Shown: positions 30,852 through 43,805 of the stretch, in pieces | Layout of the letters: each line of letters begins with the position of its first letter | Numbering within the stretch: the first letter of the stretch is position 1 | DNA from: Knufia peltigerae | Taxonomy: Eukaryota > Ascomycota > Eurotiomycetes > Chaetothyriales > Trichomeriaceae | DNA length: 64,000 nucleotides | Direction: 5' to 3' | NCBI GenBank assembly: GCA_030247855.1 | Contig: JAPDRN010000039.1 | Span: forward strand, 124,001 to 188,000 | Position numbers and translations under genes: made by a program | Notes under the pieces: model-generated | Seen by the model: the letters and a program-made list of their open reading frames with translations, nothing else | The model's database searches: none | What the model was told of the DNA's origin: nothing

Positions 30852-33544
30852 ATGGCTCTTCTCCAAGCTAGAGTCAAGAGTGTCCTTTCGGGCGATACCT
30901 TGATTATTACCAACCAGAAAGGCGCTGAGCGTACTCTGTCTCTAGCATATATTTCTGCTCCTCGTCTGAAGAGAGAAGGGGACGAAGTAAGCTTCCCTCC
31001 ACTTTCAGACCACTGCTCAAGCTAATACCATTTACACTAAAGCCCTTTGCCTTTCAATCCCGCGAGTTCATCCGAGAACAATGTCTCGGCAAGGTCATTC
31101 AATTCCAAGTCCTTTACGCCATTCCTACCACGAAACGAGAATACGGCCGAGTTAAACTTCCTACCGGAGTTGAGTTACCGGATCTGATCGTGCAGGAAGG
31201 TTGGGCCAAAGTACGAGAGGATGCGGGTAAGAAGGAGGATGACGAGAATGCGCTGGCATACTTGGACAAGCTCCGAACCCTCGAAGGTGAGGCAAAGTCA
31301 GAGGGCAAAGGTGTCTGGGGTAAAGGTGGTCATATCGAGACGTCCTCAGAGGTTGCCGACCCCAATGCCCTAGTCGAGCAATACAAGGGCAAGAAGATCG
31401 ATGCCGTTATTGAGCGTGTCCTCACTGGGGATCGCTTGATCGCACGTGTCATGCTCACCCCCACCAAGCACGTTCAGACAATGTTGGTCATGGCGGGGAT
31501 AAGAACTCCAGCCACGAAAAGAACCTCTCCCGAAGGGAAGGATATCCCTGCAGAACCCTATGGTACCGAAGCGCATACATTTGTGGAGGAAAGATTACAC
31601 CAACGAAAGTGTGCGGTCGAATTGCTCGGGGTGACACCACAAAATCAACTCATCGCAAATGTACTACACCCCAAAGGCAACATTGCAAAATTCCTGCTTG
31701 AAGCTGGTCTGGCCAGATCGAATGACCAACATGTCACTCTGCTTGGAAACGAGATGTCGCAATTCAGACAAGCTGAGAACGCTGCAAAGACTGCGCGAAG
31801 GGGTATCTTTACTGGAGTTTCCTCCAAAGCTGCTGGCGTACAGGAGGCTGATTTTACCGTCTCACGAGTACTCAATGCCGAGACCGTCTTCATTAGAACT
31901 CGATCTGGCGAAGAGCGGAAAGTGACTCTTTCAAGCATACGTCAACCCAAGCCTTCCGATCCGAAGCAAGCTCCATTCGGCGCCGATGCAAAGGAATTCC
32001 TGAGGAAGCGTTTGATCGGTAAGCATGTCAAGGTCAGCATTGACGGCAAGAGACCTGCTTCGGAAGGTTTCGAGGAGCGAGAAGTGGCCACCGTCATCAT
32101 CAACGGGAAAAATATTGCCTTGACTATGGTCGAAGCTGGATATGCTTCTGTCATCAGACATAGACGCGATGATGATGATCGTTCCCCGGACTACGATGCT
32201 CTCCTTCTCGCAGAAGAAACCGCCCAAAAGGAAGAAAAGGGCATGTGGTCACCAAAAGCACCAGCGGCCAAGAAATATCAGGATTACTCCGAAAGTCTAC
32301 AGAAGGCCAAAATGGAGGCTTCAGTTCTGCAGAGGCAGAAGAAGGTCCCCGCCGTGGTCGATTTTGTGCGAGCTGGCTCGAGATTCGTCGTCCTTGTTCC
32401 TCGCGAAAATGCCAAGTTGACCTTTGTCCTATCCGGAATCCGCACTCCCAAGCCTGCAAGACAGCCGGGCGATGCTTCTGAGCCATTTGGGCAAGAGGCT
32501 CTGGATTTTGCCAGCAGGAGATGCATGCAGCGAGATGTTGAGATCGACGTCGAAAACACTGACAAGGTCGGTGGCTTCATCGGCACCATGTACGTCGGGC
32601 GTGAAAACTTTGCCAAAACCTTGGTCGAAGAAGGTCTAGCATCAGTGCACGCCTACTCCGCCGAACAAAGTGGACACGCCAATGAGCTCGTCGCCGCCGA
32701 AAAGAAAGCCAAGGAAGGACGAAAGGGTATGTGGCATGATTGGGACCCCAGCCAGGAGCAGGAAGAGCAAGCAGAAGAAGCCCCTCTTCCCACCAACGGC
32801 ACCAACGGAACCAACGGGGAATCGACCGAGAGGAGAAAGGACTACCGTGATGTGATGGTGACGCATGTCGACGAGGCTGGAAAACTCAAGATCCAACAGA
32901 TCGGGTCTGGCACGACCGGCTTGACCGAGCTGATGAACGCCTTCAAATCCTTCCACCTCAACAAGGCGAACGACACCCCTCTACCGGGACCTCCCAAGGT
33001 CGGGGACGTCGTCGCCGCCAAATTCACGCTGGACAACGAATGGTACCGGGCCAAGGTACGGAGGGTCGACCGCGATGCCAAGAAGGTCGACGTGACCTAC
33101 CTCGACTATGGCAATTCGGAGACGGTGCCCTGGAGTCGCCTGCGGCCCCTGACCCAGCCCCAATTCTCGACGCAGAAATTGAAGCCGCAAGCCACGGACG
33201 CGGTCCTTTCCTTCCTGCAGCTGCCCACCTCTCAGCAGTACCTCCGAGACACGGTCGACTTCGTCATGGAGCAGACCGAGGGTCGGGAGTTGGTCGCGAA
33301 CGTGGACTACGTCGCCCCCGAGGGCACCCTGTATCTCACCCTGCTCGACCCCAAGGTTTCGTCAAAGATCGACGAGAGCATCAACGCCGAGGTGGTCAGA
33401 GAAGGGCTGGCCATGATCCCGACGAAATTGAAGGCCTGGGAACGACAATCGGCGGACACGTTGACCCAGCTGCGAGCCCTCCAGGATCAGGCCAAGGAGG
33501 CGCGCAGAGGCATGTGGGAGTATGGTGATTTGACGGAAGATTAA
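30852..33544 (+). CDS. SND1: Tudor staphylococcal nuclease (SND1)
   Basis: Two exons, 30852-30986 and 31043-33544, encode 878 residues, normal for the family. I chose the ATG giving MALLQARVKSVLSGDTL, which begins the first staphylococcal-nuclease-like domain; an upstream in-frame ATG adds only 13 residues. Four such domains follow one another to about residue 580. Repeated GxWxK ends such as KGVWGK, RGIF and KGMW mark them. A Tudor domain sits at about 670-735 (GDVVAAKFTLDNEWYRAKV and VTYLDYGNSETVPW), followed by a partial fifth domain. A Thr-Asn-Gly tract (TNGTNGTNGE) links domain four to Tudor. SND1 acts in RNA metabolism, splicing, RNA decay and stress granules. Catalytic function of each nuclease-like domain was not assessed. 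Confidence 0.94.
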
Positions 33545-35853
33545 ACAAAAAAGTCCGACGTCTGGACTCGCATCGACGTTGATGCGAATGGGCACTCGAA
33601 CCAAGGTAAGGGGACCGTCAGACCGAGGATTCCACACACACACACACAAAAAGGAGAACGACAGTTTACAGACAGAAGCATTTACGACACGCCAGAGGAA
33701 AAAGAAAACCAAAAAGCATTTTCCACGTCAAAAAAGGGACCGTTCGGGCACCCAAAAAAAATTGGCACAATTCAGCGACCTGGCTCTTTGTCCCTTTTCT
33801 TGTTTTTGCACATAGCATGGCGAATTTGACGAACCTGTTGAAGTAAGGAAGTACATACCTACATAGCAACCTTCACAATACCCATGATGAGCATGACCAT
33901 GACCCACGTCGAGTGAGGGATGGAGCTGATGCAGGATTGCATTTTGTTTGTTTGTGTTTTTTTTTCTCTTTGCTTTTTCATAACTCTTCATCCTCCTGCG
34001 TCTCGATTCGTATACTGCTGGGCGGCATTGGATCTGAAAGCACGCCCTTGTTGTTTTGTGCTCCATCTCCCTACGGATAGGACACCCCCTCCCCTGGTAA
34101 ACTATTCCCTATTTAGCTGTGTTGTGTGCTTCTTTTGGCGGACAAGGAGCGAGCTCCTTGCTTCGTTTACGGCTTGCAGTCAGTCACAGTCAGGGCAGTC
34201 AGTCAGTTTCTCGGTAAGAACAAGCCCCCCCTTGACTCACGCAGGACCATGCGTACATAGGTGGCCCGTACACGGGCACGAGTACTACCCCATCACCCGC
34301 AGCCCTGCACGGTGCACACACCCACACACACAAGGGGGTGGAAGGGCCAAAGGGTTTTGGCACGCGTGGTACGGATCCTATTGAGCCTCGCAAGGTCTTT
34401 TTTCACGGTTCTCTTTGGTCTTCCTGCGAGGTGGTTATCCTCCTTGGTTTTATTGCATTTTGATCCCAAGACTTCCCGTAAGGCGTCAATATCACCAGGT
34501 TAAGAGTGACGGGTTACACAACCACTGAGACACAGACCAAACTCCACTGCTTGGTTGAGGCAACTACTCGATATTTACCAACCACTGGAGTATCCTCGTA
34601 CAGCTTGCTACTCCATAGGGTACTGTTGTACTGTTGTCCTGTTGTACATCAATATACGCACTCCGAAAATAGCAAAAACGACTCAAGAATCCGACAAAAC
34701 CCAAGGCGTCGGGAACGTTGCAACGTTGCACATTGCGCGTGGTACCACAGTAAGTACGGTAAATAATGTCACACACTCACACAGCAACAAGGCTACGCCC
34801 CTCGTCTCACTTCGATGCCATCCATGGTCATTGTTCTCTCGGACGCCGACAGCATGGAACCATCTAGTTGCTCGCAGCTTAAGACGCCCTGGACCTGAGA
34901 CGAAAAAGACCTGGTACTGACAGAACACACCCCCACCGTTGCAGATTGGAAGCCTTGGGAACCAGGGAAAAGTGCCACCTCTGCTATATCCGCACGGCGT
35001 ATGTAAAAATGCCCATTTCCTTCGGGCCCAATATTATCCAGCCGAGTTAATCAGAGCTTCCTCTCATACCATGTCGGTGGTACTCGGACTCGTGGCACCA
35101 TAAGCCCCGGCGATTCACTAGGAAGACAATAGTTATGCATAGACTTTGGGGGCCTCAGCTCTGTACGAGCAAGAAACAAAGACATTGCTTTTCGAGAGAA
35201 CCCCGGTCTCCTGCACACATACCTGATCTTCTGTCCTCGTACGGCACAGCCGAAAGTTGTACGGAAATCTTTCGTAGGACTTCATGCATGTTCAAGCCAA
35301 GGTAGCTCGAAGGGGCCCAACGGAGTGGATCCCATCATTCAAGACTGAAATTCCGTAGGCTCTATGCGAACCCATGGATATGGGCACAAGGCGCCTCTGC
35401 GACACTCACGTTGGCAAAAGTCCATGGTTGCCCAGCGAGTGGAACAGTATGACCGGGATCGAATTAGAATAGTGAACCATAAAGAACCCATGTTCTTGTC
35501 TCATCGCCCCTTGCTCCCGATGTTCTGTCTGCGACGTGCCAAGCCATAGACCTCTGATGGAGTTCGGAAATGGCACAAGCATAAGCATTAGTAGTACTTC
35601 CTGGACTGGGCTGGAATGGAACCAAGACTGAATAGGAGGAAGGGGAGGCAAGGTAGTTGATAGGATGGTAGTGAATATATGGTGTCCAGCATGTGTCTGG
35701 AAGAACCTCGCGAGACTCAAATATAGGCTCTGCATTTCCCATCTGGAAGTTCCATCTGGAAGAAGACTCTCGAGACTGTTCTTGACACATACCAATCCTT
35801 CACGTATCGTTGCCGATGATACATCCAGTCTCCATTTAGCGTAAGACTTGACC
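33545..35853. other. Long intergenic region
   Basis: About 2.3 kb without a supported gene. It holds a short CA run near 33634-33648, CAGT-type repeats near 34180-34206, CA-rich runs near 34315-34332 and several GTAC-containing palindromic stretches around 34590-34760. Frames on both strands are short and lack motifs. Confidence 0.55.
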
Positions 35854-36669
35854 ATGGCTCCATCTCTCCCACCGACCCCTAAGCCACAAATCCCCATGGA
35901 TTTCCTGGGACCACTTCAAGTCATAGCGGCAGGTCTGCCACGCTGCGCGACAAGCACGCTCAAAGAAGTCTTCGAGGATCAATTGTCCATTGGACCGACC
36001 ATGCACATGAACCGCTGTCTTCCACAGCCAGCAAAGATGAAACTTGTGCATGACGCCCTTCGCGAGCAAGACACGATGAAACGCCGCGCCATACTATACC
36101 AGCTGTTCCAAGGATGCGCGGCCACCACGGATTTCCCTGGCCATCTGTTTATCGAGGATCTGGTCGAGATGTACCCGGACGCCAAGGTGGTCCTGAACGT
36201 GCGCAAGGGAGGCGCCACGGACTGGGCGACGAGTATGAAGACGACCATCGCACCGTTCATGAGCTGGTCGTACCGCGTGGCGTGCTACTGGAGCGTGCCG
36301 GATTGGTGGCATTATCAGACGGAGATAGCATGGGAGGGTGACGTCCGAAAGCGCTTTGGTGTGAATCATTTTTGGGATTCCGGCGTTTACGACATGCACA
36401 ACGAGTGGGTGAAGAGGGTTTGTCGTGAACATGGGAAGGACGTGTTGCTCTGGGAGCCAGGCATGGGATGGGAGGAGCTGTGCAGGTTCCTGGGGAAGGA
36501 AGTGCCGGTCGTGCCGTTGCCGAGAAACAATGATCGAAAGAAGATGGAGGGCGTTGTGAAATGGAGGATCGCTCTTGGATGGAAATTATGGGCGAGGAAG
36601 GCTGTGATGACAGTTCTAGCAACTGTCCTTGGAAGCTGGGGGTTGAACAGGATGTTGACGCTGACTTGA
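35854..36669 (+). CDS. Sulfotransferase-like P-loop protein
   Basis: One exon of 271 residues, starting MAPSLPPTPKP. It matches the fungal and plant family annotated as sulfotransferase family (Sulfotransfer_4) with a C-terminal membrane helix. The 5'-phosphosulfate-loop position reads GLPRCATSTLKEVF (residues 27-40). VVLNVRKGGATDWATSM at about 111-127 corresponds to the 3'-phosphate-binding strand and helix. LLWEPGMGWEELCRFLG with VPLPRNND is the usual family end. A hydrophobic C-terminal stretch (about 246-265) may anchor it to a membrane. Odd points: the loop has CATST rather than the common TGTSS, so activity is uncertain. Its stop lies 26 bp from the stop of the convergent gene. Confidence 0.78.
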   Translation: MAPSLPPTPKPQIPMDFLGPLQVIAAGLPRCATSTLKEVFEDQLSIGPTMHMNRCLPQPAKMKLVHDALREQDTMKRRAILYQLFQGCAATTDFPGHLFIEDLVEMYPDAKVVLNVRKGGATDWATSMKTTIAPFMSWSYRVACYWSVPDWWHYQTEIAWEGDVRKRFGVNHFWDSGVYDMHNEWVKRVCREHGKDVLLWEPGMGWEELCRFLGKEVPVVPLPRNNDRKKMEGVVKWRIALGWKLWARKAVMTVLATVLGSWGLNRMLTLT

Positions 36670-36695
36670 TCAAGTTGTGGAGCGGCACATTGTTT

Positions 36696-37889
36696 TCATG
36701 GCTGCCGAATCATCAACCCTGGAATGAGAGCAGTAGCATACATCTGTGAATGTTAGAAAAGAGAGGAGAGACGACATACCAACCAATGTGAGAAACTTAC
36801 CACGGCAGTTATAGGCATGAGCTCAGTCAAGCGCTGTGACACATCTTTATCTAGGACGGGCACGAGTCCGAAATCTTCCCAAGCCTCACAGATTTGATCC
36901 GGCAACGTTCTCAGCTTTGACTCTACACTGAACTTGCTGCCTTCCGAGTCTCTCATCTTGTCGAGCAAGGGCAATGCGGCGTGAACGCCCAATGCAGTCC
37001 CAAACTCACGAAAGGCAAGTCGTGACTCGAGAGGTCGGTCAAAGTAACCCGTGTTGGCTATCTTTATCAGATTCTGCAGAGTACGATATTGCAACTGCGA
37101 TGCCCAACCTTGCTCAGGCGGCCAAGCTGGCTCAGGAACTAGCCAATGTGCCGTCCACAGAGTCATTCCGATATCGAGAGTATCGTGTGTTGAATAGTGC
37201 GGAGCTTTCTGGTCGACTATCTTCTTCAAAGCAGAAATCTCTCCATCGAGAACATGATGATTGTCACTGAGTTGTTGAAGGAGCGAGTATGTTACGTAGC
37301 CATCAATGGGGTCAAGGTTGCCTTCAGAATTGACAAGGCGATGGGACAGGTCCATGCTGACCTTCCAAAACATTCTTGGGCGCTCTGCAGAAGCGTTGGT
37401 CATGAAGTGAGGAAGGACCGCTTTGGCCATGGACACAGCTTGGTCATTGTACCATTTGTTGCCCGTGACCAGGCTCATTCGATTGAGTGCAAACATCCAT
37501 ACGGTCAGGTAGTGGAAGTACTGCCCATCACCGTCCGGACCGCTCTCATCGTGCTTGCCAATCCGAAGGCCACCTCCCAGAGGATCGTCATCAGTGGCAC
37601 CAGGAAGTCTCTGTTTTCCATCCCTGGTATAACCTAGGATGTCGTGGACTGCCGTCACAAGGTTCGTGGCGAAGGTGAGATACTGTGTCTCCCCTGTGAT
37701 TTTGTACAAGGTCAGGAAATTGACTACTGCGAACCCATCAGTCCAGAGATATCGCCCTCGGTGCCCTTCTGCAGCGGGTGGTGGCACCCACTGACTCAAG
37801 TTTGGGTCGTTGGGTTCGGGGAAGCGGCCATATGTCGAGTCCATTGCCTGGATGAACTTGGCGAGTTTTTTCGCGTCTGGAGCTGCCAT
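36696..37889 (-). CDS. Six-hairpin glycosidase-like protein
   Basis: Two minus-strand exons, 37889-36801 and 36743-36696, give 378 residues; the last exon adds only 15 (MYATALIPGLMIRQP). Without that splice the frame runs on to 36753. The start MAAPDAKKLAKFIQAMD is chosen because upstream residues in the open frame look like translated leader. The protein is all-helical in character. It has WTDGFAVVNFLTLYK, LGGGLRIGK and GPDGDGQYFHYLTVWMFAL, which I associate with a conserved fungal and plant protein of the alpha/alpha six-barrel type. Substrate and reaction are unknown. No signal peptide is visible, so it is probably cytosolic. Confidence 0.72.
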
Positions 37890-38964
37890 GGTTCTTCGTG
37901 AGCTGACGTGGGGCAAGTCAGGAAGAGAGAGGAGTGGTCGGCAACAGGGACGGAGATGGTGGAGTTGTAGGATAGGGGCAGGTAACGGTCGATGAACCGC
38001 CCGCGAAGATGGCAACTTGATGCTGATGCGGTTGCGAAAGATCGACCTCATTAATCGTACGATAGTCAGTGAAACGAATAAAACCAAGTGATCAAGAGGT
38101 ATCGATGTACGGAAACAACGGATGATGATCTTGTGTATACGAATAAATGAACCTGATGTCAATTTGAGGCAGATATGTCGAGGGGGGGTATTCGATTGGT
38201 CGAACTACTCAGCCTGTGATTGATGGACAGCAGAATTCCGTGAGGCACGTGAAAGTAATAAACGAGGTGGTGTACGCTTCGAATATCCAAGTCGTGATAA
38301 ATTAGCCAAGCTGAAGGCAGATAGTCACACTGTCATCAAAGTTGTTCTTCCACATGTGCAAGGAAAGGTCACACGAGAAGAACTCTTTGGTCAGGAGAAA
38401 GGTTCATGCTGAGGTACCACCAGAGGATTGCAGAGTCTGAAAAGCTGACAGTGAGGAAGCAGGAATGATGATGTCTGCTTGATGAGCCTTGGAGTACTTT
38501 TAGATACCTTCTACTCATATGTCAATTGACAGATCGTCGAGTACTTGTTCTTGTATCATTTCGATGTACCATTTCATGTATGATGACGAGAATGATGGAA
38601 AGGGGGGAGGGAAATTTAAATCCGGGACTCGGGAGGACTAAAGTCCGAAAAGAAACAAACCCTTGGCAGCCCCTCATGAGCCCCTCATTTTTTGATCATC
38701 GGAAAATACGTTTCGCTCGACGTCAATGGGCACGAAATGCTCCGTTACAGCTGCTGGTCGCTGGGATCATCACCAAGTTCCCCCCCCCCCGTACTTCGGC
38801 GCAGTTCCATTGATTACGCCTTTAGCAATCTTTTCCTGTTCTTCAGACTCTTCTTCTCTTCTCTTCCTTTTCTTCTCTAACCGTATATTCAATCCATCAC
38901 CACCTTTCCCGACTTTAACATCTCGAATTTTAAAAAGCTCCCAAATTCAAACACACAAGTCAAA
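37890..38964. promoter_or_regulatory. Divergent intergenic region upstream of SOD1
   Basis: About 1.1 kb shared by the six-hairpin gene (minus) and SOD1 (plus). The part next to SOD1 has a CGACGTCAAT element near 38719-38728, a C-run near 38780-38789 and a strongly CT-rich leader. No gene seen. Confidence 0.5.
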
Positions 38965-39785
38965 ATGGTCAAAGCAGGTAAGCAAAGCACAACGTGAACC
39001 CCTCCATCCCTACTTTGTACCCTTGCTCGCTCTGAATCATTGGAGCTCGAATGGCTACTACCTGTCCATTCCGCACCCTGTTTTGTCAGCAACTTCTTTT
39101 GATCTTCGGAGAAACTGACATTCTCTCTCGTTCTTGTCTGGTCACAGTTGCCGTCCTCCGAGGAGACTCCAAGATCACTGGCACAGTGACCTTTGAGCAG
39201 ACCTCCGAATCCGGCCCAACCACCATCACCTGGGACATTACCGGCCACGACGCCAATGCTGAGCGAGGCATGCACGTTCACCAGTTTGGTGACAACACCA
39301 ACGGTTGCACCAGCGCCGGTCCTCACTGTATGTATTTGCCTACGAAAGGACCATCATCACCATCATCGACGCACGACCAAAAAAGCCAAATGCTTACTGT
39401 CCACACAGACAACCCATTCGGCAAGACCCACGGTGCCCCCTCAGACTCTGACCGTCACGTCGGTGACCTTGGAAACTTCAAGACCGATGGTCAAGGTAAC
39501 GCCAAGGGTAGCGTGAGCGACAGTCTCGTCAAGTTGTTTGGAGAGCACAGTGTCCTAGGAGTACGTTTTACATTCTTCACCTCTCCCTCTGACACCCTCC
39601 CCCCTCCCCTCTCCATCAACACAATCGAGACAAGAGAGACTGACATGTATCGTCTCACACAACAGCGAACCATCGTCGTCCACGCCGGTACCGATGATCT
39701 CGGCAAGGGCGGGAACGAAGAGAGCAAGAAGACCGGTAACGCTGGTCCTCGACCTGCCTGCGGTGTCATTGGCATCGCCGCATAA
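38965..39785 (+). CDS. SOD1: Cu/Zn superoxide dismutase
   Basis: Four exons, 38965-38977, 39148-39327, 39409-39560 and 39666-39785, give the classic 154-residue protein. All metal ligands are visible: His47 and His49 in GMHVHQFGD, His64 in SAGPHYNP, His72 in KTHGAP, His81 and Asp84 in DRHVGDLGN, and His121 in IVVHAGTDD. The disulfide Cys58 and Cys147 and the active-site Arg144 (in GPRPACGVIGIA) are present. It dismutates superoxide in the cytosol and mitochondrial intermembrane space. The first exon is only 13 nt. No signal peptide, so this is the intracellular form. Confidence 0.97.
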
Positions 39786-40542
39786 GATGTTGAAAAAGCA
39801 GCAAGACAAAAAAACATGAGGGGAGAAGAACAAAGACAAAGACAAAACAAGAAATAGATTGGTTGTTTTCCGAGGCAAAAAGGAACTGCATTGCAACTGC
39901 AAAGCCAGAGAGCCAACTGGATCTTGTTTTTGTTCTTGTCGACAACCCTCACTTATTTTTAAAACAACCGACAGCATGCAATTATTTTGGAATGATGAAA
40001 TGATGGAGTGATACCACCAGGTTTCCTTTTTCTTAGCTAGCCAGCTGGTCTTGGTTTCCATGGACCACGTAGCAAAAAGAATTAAAGTCACCCAAAAAGC
40101 AAATATAAACGAAACAAGTCAATCCAAACAAATATCCAGGTATCAAGTTACTCGTACGCGAACTGTATTGTAACCAAGTATAAGGGTATATCCACAGGTA
40201 CCATGCTCGGTGCCGGCCCAGTCTGTGCAAAGGTAGCCATTTTCCCACCCTCGATCAATAATCTAGCGCCGTTCTCGATCTCATGCTATGTAAACCGCAA
40301 ACAGAATGGACCCTCTACTGGGCCTCAAGGGATCTCTCCCGAGGACTTCAAGCAAAACCCAAGATGTCAGAAAACAATGTTTGAGAGTCAACAACCATTC
40401 CACCACCGCCCAAGCATTCAATCATACGCCGACATTGTATCAACAAGTCCCCCTTGCCCCGAATGACAAAAGTGCCGCGGAAAGATCGCAGCAGCATCTC
40501 ATCAGTCGAAAGAACGCCCAAACCAAAACGACCCCATCAGAT
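39786..40542. other. Convergent intergenic region
   Basis: Holds the 3' ends of SOD1 and the CRAL-TRIO gene. The first 200 bases are A-rich and likely 3' UTR. No gene seen. Confidence 0.55.
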
Positions 40543-42413
40543 TTACACCTCGGTGGCAGTGACAAATCTTTCCATCGGAGGCCGCTCGATTTCCTTCTCC
40601 TTTTCATCCCCACCGTGACCGTTCTGGGTTGTCATGGCCAGCTTCTCCGTTTCGATGGCCAGACCTTTGGCCGGATCACTTGCCACGGTCACTTCACCGT
40701 GTCCTGTATTCTCGGCATTGGGTGCATGTCCGTTCGCCGTCTCTGGAATTGTCGAGACTGACTCACCGTTCAGTTGATCTGCGATAGCTTGGGTCATTGC
40801 CGCAGAGTGCGCGGGAATAGGTCCAGGCTGAGGCTGTGATGGCGGATGGGGATGTTGTTGTGATGCTGAGTTGTCTGAGGAAGCTCGTGTGTCAATTGTT
40901 GTGGACTGGTGAACCGTCTGTACTGTGGTCGATGCTTGTTCCGGTTCTTTCGACGCTGTCTTGCTCTCGATGATAGCGGCTGCAGTAGTACCACCTGTTG
41001 CCGCGGCGGATGCGGCTTCAGCGTGATGATGAGGCTTGGCTGTGCCGTTAGCTCCAGTCTTGCCATTCTCTGTTGATACGTGCGGGAGGCCTTTGCCCGC
41101 GTGGACGGGAAGCTCTGTGTAATCTGCCGCATAAGCAATCGGTCGCTTCTTCTCAACTTCTTCATCTGGAGTTCGCAATTTGCCCTTCTCGGAGCCGACG
41201 ACCACTCTCTTCCCATCAAGCCATTGACATGGACCTCTAACCCAGCCTTTATTTCCATCCTTCTCTAGAGCCGCACGTGTCTCGTCGTCGAGATCTGGGA
41301 GTTCGCCCCATTCCCACTCGAGGTCACCGCCGTATCGTTTCGGGAAGTCCTTGGTCTCCATGAACTTCGAAAGAGTCGGTTTCACGTCGTGCTTGCTTAG
41401 GATGAAGATTTTCGAGACAGTTACAGGATCGAACCATCGCTTGATCCAACCCCATACGGTCGGGAAGAACGAAGGGGCACCGATGATCTAAGCCAGTCAG
41501 TCCAGACCATGAATGTTTCTGACAACAGAGTACTCACAAATATCCTGTCCAGCGTCTCGGGGTAGTGTGCCGTGGCTAGCACACTAGCGTCTTGCATGTG
41601 GCCTTTCAAATTCCAAAACTGGGTCAATCCGACGCCAGAAATGTCGACAATGTTTGTGGAATTTGTCACGGGGACTTCAGGGTTTGGCCGTTCGAGAGTA
41701 GAAACCAGTGGCAGGACAAAGTTGAGCAAATTCTGGTATAAGGCGAATAGAGGAATGAGTTTTGCTGGTGTGGAGAGGGTTTTGTGGTATGGAAGGCTGT
41801 CTTTGTATGATTGCGACTCTTTCTGATATTTGGACACATTCTTGCCGTCGAGTCCTTTGATCACGTATACGTAGATGGGAATGCCTCGCTTATCTCGATG
41901 CCCGGTCCATTGAGGATACTGCCAGCATATTAGTTGCTCAAGTCTGGGCTGCGATTCACAGAATTTCCCACCATAAGACGCGCTCTTTCGTAGGTTTCCA
42001 CATCGAAATGGTTGTAGAGCTCGTCCACCCGCTGATCTTTCAACCATTTCTCTGTGTCTGTGAATTGGCCAATTGCACCGTCCACATCGAACTTGCGAGC
42101 GCGCAGATATCGGCTGCATTACACGTCAGCGCATGGGAGGGGGACCCCGAGAGATCATGCACACGTACAGAAGCGTTGCATCATCGTGGGAGGGTTTGCC
42201 ATTGATCCCGTCAGGCGTCCACCACCCTCCTTTTTGCAGTTCTTTCTTGAAGTCTACAAGTTTTTCTTCTTGCGTAGGAGTGAGGTGGTGGAGGGTGCCC
42301 GTCAGAGGATCGGTGGTCGTTGTTCTCGTCAGAGTCGGATGGGCTTGAGTAGAATGCTCTGAATGATGCGACTGATGCGATTGGCCGGTGAGGGTGCGAT
42401 AGAGTTGGCTCAT
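40543..42413 (-). CDS. Sec14-like CRAL-TRIO lipid-transfer protein
   Basis: Four minus-strand exons, 42413-42169, 42113-41972, 41918-41538 and 41487-40543, join in phase to 570 residues. The N-terminal CRAL-TRIO-N helix bundle lies at about 50-125 (LLRYLRARKFDVDGAIGQF). The lipid-binding domain at about 130-300 has YPQWTGHRDKRGIPIYVY, NIVDISGVGLTQFW, ATAHYPETLDRIFIIGAP and WGWIKRWFDPVTVSKIF. The gate region matches Sec14-type phosphatidylinositol/phosphatidylcholine transfer proteins. The tail of about 200 residues is low-complexity (Thr, Ala, Gln, His, Pro) and probably disordered. It is longer than yeast Sec14 mainly because of this tail. It likely works in the cytosol and at Golgi or plasma membranes. 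Which lipid it moves cannot be said. Confidence 0.9.
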
Positions 42414-43805
42414 CTCGTGGGCGTGTAGCCTGACGCGCTACAGTGAGGCTTCTGGACCCAAGAGATGAGGGTATTTCGGCCGCACAGATCGAGATGTGCG
42501 TGTATCAAAGAAAAGAGCCGAATACAACGTCTCGAAAAGAGAAAGGAAAGAATGATGAAAAGGACGTTGAACACCAGACTGAGACCGGGACTTGATGTAG
42601 TAGTCAGTCGGTTGGGGGGCTAATGATGCAGGTCAAATTGTTTGTAGGACTCTACGAAGATGAGTCTGTGCTAAGAAAGCCACCGACGGAAGGACGAAAA
42701 CAAGTATCTCCAAGAAGACGTCGAGGAAGCCGTCACCAACAAGCCTGCTTAGACTGTATGGGCACTTTTTTCAGTTAGATAGGGACTCCAAAGGCCCAAA
42801 AAAGATCCCACCTCCCTCTAAAGCCCGTAAGTCTGGATCGGGGTCAAATAATCACGTCGGGCAGCCCGGCAGCGAGGGCAGCAGGGCCGAGAAATGACAA
42901 GCAATAGGGAGCCAATGGAGGCATGGATGAAGCTGTTGCTGATATCATCTTGCGACGATGCATAAGACAAACACGGATCGCATCGCTACAATCTCGTACC
43001 CGAAAGCCGCCTGCACGGAAAGCCGCCTGCACGGGACAAAACTGCGCGCGTAGAATACGGAAGACGACAAATATTCCCGCCGACCTGTCACCATGGGTTT
43101 AATTATTCATAAGGCTTTGCAGATCTTGCATAAATCTTGACCTCATTGATTTTTATCGATGCTGAGGTTGAAATTTTTGCCCGAGATTGCCCTTGAGACA
43201 TTTATTAAAACATTCATTTCCCTCCTGACCACGTCCAAAACCCTTTGTCAATGATTCTCGTTAGTGATCAAATTACTCGGTGCTCGGTACGGGTACACAA
43301 CCTCTGATCTGACTGGTGCCACTGGGTACCCCGGTCAGCTGAAGTCATGACTCCAGTAGCATCATGTAAGCCTAAAATGCTTTCTATTTTCGTCCACTGT
43401 ATCCAACTTCGACTACGTTCAAATTTACTCAGGTCAATTACGAATGTGTGAGTGCAGAGCGGTATAAAGCTCACGTGTGTCCCATTCCGAATGTGAGGGA
43501 ATTTCAGACGCAACGATCGTTGTGGTGCAGTTGGATGGAAGGTCTGCCTACCTTCGGTCATCTACCGCATTTCGCTCTGGGCTCCAGTTGGGTCGAAGCG
43601 GTGCCACAGGGAGCATGCCTGGTGAGTTCATATAGAGCTTCTTTAAGGACAAGGACTGTATCGAGATGATGCCTCGGTTCACGCAAGGACCTTTTTTTGT
43701 GCTTGTACCTGACTACTGCTCCATAATGCGAGTTGATCTGGGTCTGAGCGAATGTGAGACGCCAAACCGGCGGCCTGGGTTCGAGTACCGTTGGCAAGCA
43801 TACCA
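42414..43805. other. Intergenic region
   Basis: About 1.4 kb, carrying the promoter of the CRAL-TRIO gene and the 3' end of the metallophosphoesterase gene. A direct GAAAGCCGCCTGCACGG repeat occurs near 43001-43033. No gene or convincing RNA seen; a T-arm-like stretch near 43770 was rejected. Confidence 0.55.

Noticed and set aside
43741..43800. T-arm-like GTTCGA stretch suggesting a tRNA
   Set aside because: No D-arm, anticodon arm or pairing acceptor stem could be drawn on either strand, and the T-stem does not close.
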